A stretch of 19,952 bases of DNA from GCA-2731375 sp964462145 (GTDB taxonomy: Bacteria > Pseudomonadota > Alphaproteobacteria > GCA-2731375): positions 1 to 19,952 of the forward strand of contig CAYWYB010000061.1 of NCBI GenBank assembly GCA_964462145.1. The letters are read 5' to 3'. Shown piece by piece: positions 14,034 to 19,952 of the stretch; the first letter of the stretch is position 1, and every line of letters starts with the position of its first letter. A model generated the notes under the pieces. That model was given only the letters and a program-made list of their open reading frames with translations, had not been told where the DNA came from and did no database searches. A program made the position numbers and the translations under genes.

Positions 14034-14918
14034 ATGACCTCGAACGTGGTTGCATTACCTGGAATTGGCATTGGCCCGCATACGCCTGCGCGCCCGGTCG
14101 CCAATTCCCATGCGGCGATCACGAATGTCCAGGACGAACGGCAGCCGTACAACCCCAACAAAAGAGACGCCCACGATCACGGCGGCGAGGCGGCAAAGGG
14201 CGCATCTTCACGGCCGCAATCGCCTGTCGCGTTAAATACCCTGTTGGCGGCCCAGGAACAGGGCGGCGAAGCCGCCGCCACCGAGGACCAGCCGAGCACC
14301 GCCAAGAATGATGCGCTGCAAGCAACGCAACTGAGCGAAGGCGAGCAGAAGCAGGTTCGGGAATTGAAAGCGGTGGACGCGGAAGTTCGCCGCCACGAAC
14401 AGGCCCACGCCGCCGCCGGCGGGCAATATGCCGGCGCGCCGCAATACGAATACACCGACGGCCCCGACGGCAAGCGCTATGCCACCTCCGGACACGTGTC
14501 TATCGATGTCACGCCGATAGCGGGCGATCCGAAAGCCACGATCGAGAAAATGGATGTGGTCCAACGCGCCGCCAATGCTCCTGCTGAACCATCCGGCGCG
14601 GACCGCTCCGTCGCCGCCAAGGCCGCCGGTCTGAAACAGGCAGCACAGGTTGAACTGGCCCAAGCCAAGCAGGCCGAAGCCGAGGAACGCAACAACCCGG
14701 ATAGCGCCGAGGGAACCGAAGGCGTCAATGAAAGCGCAAATGCGGATGCTGGCTTCGTCGAAGGTTTCGCCTTTCCGGACGCGGCCAAGCCCGATGGATC
14801 TGGCAAGGGCGACGGGCCGGTAACAGATAAGCCCAGCCTGCCTAGTGTCGGCGTCTCGCCCGCCGCTGCAGCCGCCGCCTATGCCGCGACGCCGTTGAAT
14901 TCCGTCGCCGGATCATAG
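14034..14918 (+). CDS. SprA-related putative zinc metalloprotease (CJM1_0395-like)
   Basis: This 294-residue protein has low-complexity Ala/Gln/Glu-rich flanks and a conserved central domain at about 100-200. The centre reads LSEGEQKQVRELKAVD, then EVRRHEQAHAAAGG with the metalloprotease HExxH motif at H121, E122 and H125. It continues with GAPQYEYTDGPDGKRYA, GHVSIDVTP and DPKATIEKM. This matches the SprA-related family (PF12118), commonly called putative metalloprotease CJM1_0395, whose substrate is unknown. There is no signal peptide or membrane segment. Residues 200-294 are probably disordered. The ATG at 14034 lacks a clear ribosome site, but an inverted repeat abuts it. It stands between the MetE-like and GFA genes on the same strand, with gaps of 116 and 99 bases. 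Confidence 0.8.
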   Translation: MTSNVVALPGIGIGPHTPARPVANSHAAITNVQDERQPYNPNKRDAHDHGGEAAKGASSRPQSPVALNTLLAAQEQGGEAAATEDQPSTAKNDALQATQLSEGEQKQVRELKAVDAEVRRHEQAHAAAGGQYAGAPQYEYTDGPDGKRYATSGHVSIDVTPIAGDPKATIEKMDVVQRAANAPAEPSGADRSVAAKAAGLKQAAQVELAQAKQAEAEERNNPDSAEGTEGVNESANADAGFVEGFAFPDAAKPDGSGKGDGPVTDKPSLPSVGVSPAAAAAAYAATPLNSVAGS

Positions 14919-15017
14919 AATTCCACATACTAGCGCTTTGCCGCTGATCCTATCGCCAGGGCATGGGCGAAGGGGTTAGTGTTACCATCGTGACGTTCTT
15001 TGCGAGGAGATCGACCA

Positions 15018-15461
15018 ATGGTGCAACCCTTTGAAGGCGCCTGCCTGTGCGGCAGCGTCAAATTCAGCGTGCAACCGCCCAGTCTTTTCTGCGCCCATTG
15101 CCATTGCAGCTATTGCCAGGCGGCCCATGGCGCGGCCTTCGTAACCTGGGTCGGTGCGGCGGAGGAGCGCTTCCAACTGGATGATCCTGGGGACCGGCTG
15201 GTTTGGCACCAGTCATCAGAGCAAAGCCGGCGCGGTTTTTGCGGCCAGTGCGGCAGCACGCTGTTCTTTGCCTCTGACCTGGCGCCCGGAGAAATCCATA
15301 TTGCCCGCGCCCTGATCAAGGGCGAAATCGACCGCGCGCCCGAAGCACACGCCTTCCATGATCAAAGGGCACACTGGGTGGACCTCCCGGACGATCTGGC
15401 CCGGTATGACAGCAACGGCCCTGAGTTACAGAACTACAAGGCCATCAAGCCACTGGACTAA
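15018..15461 (+). CDS. GFA-family (CENP-V/GFA) zinc protein
   Basis: This 147-residue protein has the glutathione-dependent formaldehyde-activating enzyme (GFA) fold. The zinc-binding cysteines are in family positions: ACLCG (C9, C11), CHCSYC (C28, C30, C33) and FCGQCGS (C75, C78). Founding members bind glutathione and were proposed to speed formation of S-hydroxymethylglutathione, but most homologues have unknown function. The start at 15018 has GAGGAG at 15004-15009. The TTG at 15000 adds only six residues and lies before the ribosome site, so it is rejected. Its stop codon overlaps, tail-to-tail, the stop of the acyl-CoA dehydrogenase on the other strand. Confidence 0.87.
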   Translation: MVQPFEGACLCGSVKFSVQPPSLFCAHCHCSYCQAAHGAAFVTWVGAAEERFQLDDPGDRLVWHQSSEQSRRGFCGQCGSTLFFASDLAPGEIHIARALIKGEIDRAPEAHAFHDQRAHWVDLPDDLARYDSNGPELQNYKAIKPLD

Positions 15462-16588
15462 TCCAGCAGCAAACCCGCCAGATGCTTTCGGTGATGGGCG
15501 CTATCGCCATGCTGCTGTTCGCACCACAGGGCACGGCGGCGGTATAGCTGGGCATCGCAGTCATAGGTAAAACCAAAGGCGCCATGAAACTGGATCGCCC
15601 GGTCGGAAGCAAACGCGAAGGCATCCGCCGCCTGCGCCTTGGCCATGCGCACGGCGACTTCTCCATCAGCTGTATCAGCGGCATCAAAGATGGTGGCTGC
15701 GTGATAAAGATGGGATCGGGCCTGCTCCAGGCCAACCAGGGCATCGACCATGGGATGTTTCAGGGCCTGATAGGCGCCGATAAAATGATCGAACTGGCGG
15801 CGGGTCAAAAGATACTCCAGGGTCACATTGATAACACCGGCAGTGCCGCCGCACATTTCCGCCGCATACAGCAGGCAGGCCGCCAGATGCAGGCTTTTCA
15901 GGCACCCAGCGGCACCGTCCAGGGGCAACAGATTGGCCACCGGCACTTCGACCCCGGTCAGATCCACGGCATAGCTGCGCCGGGTCTCGTCGATCACCAC
16001 TTCACGCCTCAACGCGGTCGACGGCAAGGCTGATTTTTCCAGCAACACCAGTGCCGGCGCCCCGTCCAGGGCCGTGGTCACCAGCAGCACATCGGCCATG
16101 TCCGCATCGGTAACAAAGGTTTTGCCGCCCGCCAGCGTTACCGTATTGCCGCTTCTGGCCGCGGTGCAGGTCAGATTGGTCAGATCCCAATCGCCATGGG
16201 CCTCCGTCAGGGCCAGGGCCGCAACGCTGCCGCCCGCAAGTTGAGGCAACCAATGGGCTTTCTGCGCCTCATCGCCAGCCAGCAAAATCGCCTGCGCCGC
16301 CAACGTGGTCGAGACCAATGGCGAGGAGAACAGATTTCTGCCCATGGGTTCGACAATGCTCACCACTTCGCCCAGGCCCAGGCCGCTGCCGCCGTACTCT
16401 TCGGGAATGGCAATGCCCAGCCAGCCCAGGGCGGCCATCTCCTGCCACAAGTCGGCCTCGATGGCGCCCTCGGCCTCGATCTGCCGCCGCACGGCATCGA
16501 TGGGGGATTTGCTGGCCGAGAAGGACTCGGCGATGTCCATGAGTTGTGCCTGTTCGTCCGTGAACAGGATTTCGGCTTGTTCCGTCAT
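15458..16588 (-). CDS. Acyl-CoA dehydrogenase family protein, probable non-catalytic partner subunit
   Basis: This 376-residue protein has the three-part acyl-CoA dehydrogenase fold. An N-terminal helical domain contains LGIAIPEEYGGSGLGLGEV near 56-74. A middle beta domain has ALALTEAHGDWDL in place of the usual TEPxxGSD. A C-terminal helical domain carries FDHFIGAYQALKHPMVD and IQFHGAFGFTYD. Neither catalytic glutamate position is kept: the LxxER segment reads LKSLHLAACLL and there is no YEGT motif. This is typical of the partner subunit in alpha2-beta2 dehydrogenases such as mycobacterial FadE26-FadE27. It starts 12 bases after the other dehydrogenase gene on the same strand. The pair would oxidise an acyl-CoA thioester side chain; the substrate is unknown. 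Confidence 0.87.
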   Translation of the reverse strand: MTEQAEILFTDEQAQLMDIAESFSASKSPIDAVRRQIEAEGAIEADLWQEMAALGWLGIAIPEEYGGSGLGLGEVVSIVEPMGRNLFSSPLVSTTLAAQAILLAGDEAQKAHWLPQLAGGSVAALALTEAHGDWDLTNLTCTAARSGNTVTLAGGKTFVTDADMADVLLVTTALDGAPALVLLEKSALPSTALRREVVIDETRRSYAVDLTGVEVPVANLLPLDGAAGCLKSLHLAACLLYAAEMCGGTAGVINVTLEYLLTRRQFDHFIGAYQALKHPMVDALVGLEQARSHLYHAATIFDAADTADGEVAVRMAKAQAADAFAFASDRAIQFHGAFGFTYDCDAQLYRRRALWCEQQHGDSAHHRKHLAGLLLD

Positions 16589-16600
16589 GCTGCTTACTCT

Positions 16601-17809
16601 CTACTCTGACTTCGGCAGGCCAAGGACCCGCTCGCCGACGATGTTTTTCTGAATTTGACTGGTGCCGCCACCGATGGTGCCGGAAAAGGCGTTGAAATAG
16701 CCGCGCTGCCAGCGTCCGCCGTCAATGGCATCCGCATCACCCACATAGCGGGAGGCATTGGCGCCTTGCAGGGTAACCGCGAACTGGTTCAGACGCCGGC
16801 GCCATTCGGAATTTGTCAGCTTCCGGGACATGGCGATGGAGGCGGGCCGTTCCGAAATCAGGCCGGGGATTTCGCCCCGCTTGTTGTTCAGCGCCAGGCC
16901 GCGTTCCTCGATCAGGAAGGCAACCAGTTGATCTCGAATGATCGGGTCTTCGATGGCCGGTTTGCCATCGCGCATGGCACGCCGGGCCATATCGACCACC
17001 TCGTTGGCGGAAACCGACATGGAATGCACCCCGCCGGCCTGGCCGCCGCTGACCGCGCGCTCGAACGTCAGGGTCTTCATGGCGACCTGCCAACCGCCGC
17101 CTTCCTCGCCGATCAGGCAGCTATCGGCAATACGCGCATCATTGAAGAACGTCTGCGTAAATCCGTGTTCGCCGGTCAGTTTCTTGATTGGCGCCGGATC
17201 GACGCCGGCGATCTTCATCGGCGCGAGGAAATAGCTCAAGCCTTCGTACTTGGTGTTGGTCTGGGTATCGGTGCGGGCCAGAAGAATGATGAAATCCGCA
17301 TAGGCCCCCAGCGAGGTCCAGATCTTGGAGCCGTTGAGCACGTATTCGTCACCGTCGCGCACCGCCCGCAATTGTGCATTGCCCAGGTCCGAGCCGTTGT
17401 CGGGCTCGGAAAAGCCCTGGCACCAGATATCCTCGGCACTAAGGATACGCTTTATATAAGCCTCTTTTTGCGCATCCGTTCCCATGTTCAGGATCAGCGG
17501 CCCGGCCCAGCTCAAACCAATGGTATTGGTCATGAAGGGGACCTTTTGTCGCACCATCTCGGCCGTGGCGATATCCTGAAAAGCTTGTTCCCTGCCGCCA
17601 CCGCCGTATTCCGCCGGCCAGGCCATGCCCAGATAGCCGGCCTCGTAAACCTTGCGCTGCCAGGTACGGAGGAATTCGAACTGCTGGTCCGTGCCCACCT
17701 CCATAAAGCTTTGCGGCAATAGGAAACCCGGATCGGCGGGTTTGTTCTCAGTGAACCAGGCCGCGGCTTCGGCCTGAAATTCATTCAGTTCCTGCTGGGA
17801 TGCACTCAT
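16601..17809 (-). CDS. Acyl-CoA dehydrogenase, probable catalytic subunit
   Basis: This 402-residue FAD enzyme would introduce a 2,3 double bond into an acyl-CoA. The N-terminal domain includes LGMAWPAEYGGGG (60-72). The flavin/substrate loop CQGFSEPDNGSDL is at 130-142, followed by VLNGSKIWTSLG (157-168). The medium-chain position of the catalytic base (YEGT motif) is replaced by the glycines of IGGGTSQIQ near the C-terminus. A glutamate in TFER at residue 250 sits where isovaleryl-CoA dehydrogenase and FadE26-type enzymes place their base. The C-terminus ends NIVGERVLGLPKSE. The ATG at 17809 has AGGTAAAGA upstream. It lies between the NTF2-like gene (24 bases) and the second dehydrogenase (12 bases). 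Substrates of this class include sterol side chains and branched acyl-CoAs; the actual one is not known. Confidence 0.9.
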   Translation of the reverse strand: MSASQQELNEFQAEAAAWFTENKPADPGFLLPQSFMEVGTDQQFEFLRTWQRKVYEAGYLGMAWPAEYGGGGREQAFQDIATAEMVRQKVPFMTNTIGLSWAGPLILNMGTDAQKEAYIKRILSAEDIWCQGFSEPDNGSDLGNAQLRAVRDGDEYVLNGSKIWTSLGAYADFIILLARTDTQTNTKYEGLSYFLAPMKIAGVDPAPIKKLTGEHGFTQTFFNDARIADSCLIGEEGGGWQVAMKTLTFERAVSGGQAGGVHSMSVSANEVVDMARRAMRDGKPAIEDPIIRDQLVAFLIEERGLALNNKRGEIPGLISERPASIAMSRKLTNSEWRRRLNQFAVTLQGANASRYVGDADAIDGGRWQRGYFNAFSGTIGGGTSQIQKNIVGERVLGLPKSE

Positions 17810-17833
17810 CGTTCTTTACCTATTCGATTAGCC

Positions 17834-18214
17834 TCAGGCTTCGGTACGGATACCCGAAAAGGCGGCAATTTTCCATTCATCGCCGCGCTTTTGCAGAATA
17901 TAGAAGGCGGAGACATACTCAATCGGGCTGTCGTCTTCGCGCATGCGGGTCGCGGTGATGACAATGTGCGCCTTGGTCTCGTCAATGGCGACCACATCAT
18001 AGCTGGATTGGCCATGATGAAATCCAGTGACCGCGCGCAATTTCACGGGATCAAAAGGATAACGTTCGCGCATTTGCACATCATCCTCGGTGATGTAGCC
18101 GACCGGCAAATGCACCATTGTTTGGATTTCATCACGGGTGCCGGTTTCGATGGCCTGTTGATAGCGCTCCAACAAATCCAGCACTTCGGCCACCAACTCA
18201 TCACGCCTTGTCAT
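17834..18214 (-). CDS. NTF2-like/SnoaL-like small protein
   Basis: This 126-residue protein has the cone-shaped NTF2-like pattern: N-terminal helices (ELVAEVLDLLERYQQAIETG), a middle helix and a run of antiparallel strands (SSYDVVAIDETKAHIVITAT, EYVSAFYILQKRGDEWKIAAFSG). The terminal W-K-I motif is typical of the SnoaL/ketosteroid isomerase-like and DUF4440 groups. No convincing catalytic pair can be assigned. AAGGAA lies about 10 bases before the ATG. It is the first gene of a minus-strand operon with two acyl-CoA dehydrogenases, so it may handle the same substrate or its unsaturated product. Function is inferred from context only. Confidence 0.75.
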   Translation of the reverse strand: MTRRDELVAEVLDLLERYQQAIETGTRDEIQTMVHLPVGYITEDDVQMRERYPFDPVKLRAVTGFHHGQSSYDVVAIDETKAHIVITATRMREDDSPIEYVSAFYILQKRGDEWKIAAFSGIRTEA

Positions 18215-18254
18215 CTTGTTAATTCCTTGCCTGCATTACTCTCACCGCAGGCCA

Positions 18255-18284
18255 AGAATAGCGGCCATGCGGCGTTTTGCCCAA
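18255..18284 (-). promoter_or_regulatory. Possible promoter of the NTF2-like/acyl-CoA dehydrogenase operon
   Basis: On the minus strand there is a weak -35 TTGGGC (18279-18284), an 18-base spacer and TATTCT (18255-18260), which matches TATAAT at 4 of 6 positions. It sits about 40 bases before the start codon at 18214. This is the best candidate I see but it is weak. Confidence 0.3.
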
Positions 18285-18484
18285 GAGATCATTTTTCATG
18301 ATTTCAAGGGCCTAGCGCCGTTGCACCCCATGGCATCCAAGGGTACAAGGGGGGCCAGATTTATTCGTCGATGACGAGGGCCGGTGGCGGCGAACGCTGG
18401 CGCCCCTCTTGTTGATGTGAACATTGAAAATAACAGAACCAACACAAACCAACGAAATCGGATGACATCCGGAAAGGACGACAA

Positions 18485-19498
18485 ATGGCTCGGAACAAGA
18501 TCGCACTGATCGGCGGCGGCAACATCGGCGGCACCCTGGCCCATCTGGCTGGCTTAAAGGAATTGGGCGACGTGGTGATGTTCGACATCGTCGATGGCCT
18601 ACCCCAGGGCAAGACCCTGGATCTGGCGGAAGCCTCCCCGATCGAAGGTTATAACAGCGGCCTTTCAGGCAGCAATTCCTATGCCGGCATCAAGGGCGCC
18701 GATGTCATCATCGTGACCGCCGGCGTGGCCCGCAAGCCGGGCATGAGCCGGGATGATCTGCTGGGCATCAATATCAAGGTCATGCAGCAGGTCGGCGCTG
18801 GCATCAAGAAATACGCGCCCAAGGCCTTCGTCATCTGCATCACCAATCCCCTGGACGCCATGGTCTGGGTTCTGCGCGAGGTTACCGGCCTGCCGGCGAA
18901 CCGCGTGGTCGGCATGGCCGGCGTTCTGGATTCGGCCCGTTTCCGCTATTTCCTCGCCGGGGAATTTGGCGTCTCCGTCGAAGACGTCACCGCCTTCGTT
19001 CTCGGCGGCCACGGCGATACCATGGTGCCCCTGGCGCGTTATTCCACTGTCGCCGGCATCCCCCTGCCCGATCTGATCAAGATGGGCTGGACCACCAAGG
19101 AGCGCCTGAACAAGATCATTCAGCGCACCCGTGACGGCGGCGCCGAGATCGTCGGCCTGCTGAAAACCGGCTCTGCCTTCTACGCACCGGCTTCCGCCGC
19201 GATCCAGATGGCGGAAAGCTATCTGGGCGATCAAAAGCGCGTCCTGCCCTGCGCCGCCAATTTGAATGGCGAATACGGCGTCAAGGGAATGTATGTGGGC
19301 GTGCCGGTAGTGATCGGTGCCAAGGGCGTTGAGAAGGTCGTGGAAATCTCCATGAACAAGTCCGAGAAGAAGGAATTCGACAATTCCGTGAAGTCGGTCA
19401 AGGACCTGGTCGCGGCCTGTAAGAAACTGGATCCAAGCCTGGGCAAAAAGGCCAAAAAGGCCGCGCCGAAAAAGAAAGCGGCGAAGAAGGCCAAATAA
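18485..19498 (+). CDS. mdh: Malate dehydrogenase with lysine-rich C-terminal tail
   Basis: This TCA enzyme converts malate to oxaloacetate with NAD+. It is the lactate-dehydrogenase-like malate dehydrogenase of alphaproteobacteria. The nucleotide-binding motif IGGGNIGGTLA is at 9-19. Substrate arginines R83 and R89 lie in VARKPGMSRDD, R152 lies in LDSARF, and the catalytic H176 lies in GGHGDTM. The usual protein is about 320 residues. This one has 337, because residues 321-337 form a tail of 10 Lys, 6 Ala and 1 Pro. AAAGGA before the ATG at 18485 is a good ribosome site. The 270-base gap upstream contains CA-rich leader sequence and a GC-rich imperfect stem near 18374-18410, but no promoter I trust. 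sucC follows 43 bases downstream, the usual order. Confidence 0.96.
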   Translation: MARNKIALIGGGNIGGTLAHLAGLKELGDVVMFDIVDGLPQGKTLDLAEASPIEGYNSGLSGSNSYAGIKGADVIIVTAGVARKPGMSRDDLLGINIKVMQQVGAGIKKYAPKAFVICITNPLDAMVWVLREVTGLPANRVVGMAGVLDSARFRYFLAGEFGVSVEDVTAFVLGGHGDTMVPLARYSTVAGIPLPDLIKMGWTTKERLNKIIQRTRDGGAEIVGLLKTGSAFYAPASAAIQMAESYLGDQKRVLPCAANLNGEYGVKGMYVGVPVVIGAKGVEKVVEISMNKSEKKEFDNSVKSVKDLVAACKKLDPSLGKKAKKAAPKKKAAKKAK

Positions 19499-19541
19499 CC
19501 GGCCAAATTCGGGTCAATGAAGGTCAGCATTAGGAATTGCG

Positions 19542-19952
19542 ATGAATATTCATGAACATCAGGCGAAGAGCGTCTTGCAGCGCTATGGGGTCAGCGTACC
19601 GGATGGCGGCGTGGCCTATAGCGTGGACGAGGCGGTCAAGGTCGCCGAGTCCCTGCCGGGACCGGTCTGGGTCGTCAAGGCACAGATCCACGCCGGTGGC
19701 CGGGGCAAGGGCGGCGGCGTCAAGATCGCCAAGTCGATTGATGAAGTCCGCGCCTTGGCTAGTGATATTCTGGGCATGACCCTGGTGACCCATCAAACCG
19801 GGCCAGCGGGCAAGGAGGTCAAGCGGCTGTATATCGAGGACGGCTGTGATATCGCGCGGGAGCTATACCTTAGCGCGGTGATGGACCGGGGCACCTCGCG
19901 TATCGCCATCATGGCCTCGACCGAGGGCGGCATGGATATCGAAGCGGTGGCC
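19542..19952 (+). CDS. sucC: Succinyl-CoA synthetase (ADP-forming) beta subunit, 5' part
   Basis: The first 137 codons of the beta subunit of succinate-CoA ligase are present; the rest lies beyond the right edge. With SucD it makes ATP or GTP from succinyl-CoA in the TCA cycle. The start MNIHEHQAKSVLQRYGV is characteristic, and the ATP-grasp nucleotide region VVKAQIHAGGRGKGGGVK follows at about 44-61. AGGAA at 19532-19536 precedes the ATG. It is probably co-transcribed with mdh, 43 bases upstream. Nothing is unusual in the visible part. Confidence 0.96.
   Translation, partial: MNIHEHQAKSVLQRYGVSVPDGGVAYSVDEAVKVAESLPGPVWVVKAQIHAGGRGKGGGVKIAKSIDEVRALASDILGMTLVTHQTGPAGKEVKRLYIEDGCDIARELYLSAVMDRGTSRIAIMASTEGGMDIEAVA

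Noticed and set aside
18285..18305. Intrinsic terminator around ATCAT-TTTTC-ATGAT
   Set aside because: The five-base AT stem is too weak and no U-run follows in either useful direction.
1..19952. Mobile element, prophage or defence island
   Set aside because: No transposase, integrase, restriction, toxin-antitoxin or CRISPR signature was found. Accessory genes here are metabolic.

Overview
This window is chromosomal DNA from a GC-rich alphaproteobacterium, probably a Rhodospirillales-like lineage, although the order is an inference. The main evidence is the mdh-sucC pair at the right end, which is the usual alphaproteobacterial TCA gene order. The RpoH with its intact RpoH box, the rluD-rpoH pair at the left end, the DUF1127 small protein and the overall gene style agree with this. 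I see no phage, transposase, integrase, tRNA, rRNA or CRISPR array.

Layout. Positions 1-2090 (minus strand) hold rluD followed by rpoH; rpoH runs off the left edge and has its own good sigma-70-type promoter. Positions 2089-4760 (plus strand) hold a tight four-gene run: a single-membrane-segment protein, a JAMM metalloprotease, a threonine aldolase and an MBL-fold hydrolase. Its first start codon physically overlaps the rluD start codon on the other strand. Positions 4790-5089 (minus) encode a small ABM-like barrel protein. Positions 5274-8888 (plus) hold a three-gene catabolic-looking operon: an AGPS-like FAD oxidase, a fumarylacetoacetate hydrolase family protein and a nitronate monooxygenase. 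Positions 8903-11811 (minus) hold a TauD/TfdA-type dioxygenase, a gamma-glutamyltransferase and an ABM-domain gene broken by one in-frame TAG.

Positions 12038-12768 (plus) hold a DUF1127 gene overlapping the 3' remnant of a spermidine-synthase-like gene. Three plus-strand genes follow: a stand-alone MetE-C-like methyltransferase (12895), a SprA-type putative metalloprotease with an HEQAH motif (14034) and a GFA-family zinc protein (15018). Positions 15458-18214 (minus) hold an NTF2-like protein and two dissimilar acyl-CoA dehydrogenases that look like the two subunits of a heteromeric enzyme. Positions 18485-19952 (plus) hold mdh and the start of sucC.

The two ends are core housekeeping genes. 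The middle is an accessory catabolic region of small oxidases, hydrolases and dehydrogenases with two decayed genes. I do not see a clear new defence or mobile system. The best leads are the oxidase/FAH/nitronate-monooxygenase operon, the catalytically asymmetric dehydrogenase pair, the lysine-rich tails on MDH and RpoH, the orphan JAMM gene whose operon begins on top of the rluD start codon, and the two pseudogenes. All assignments come from reading translations and motifs by eye; no database search was run.
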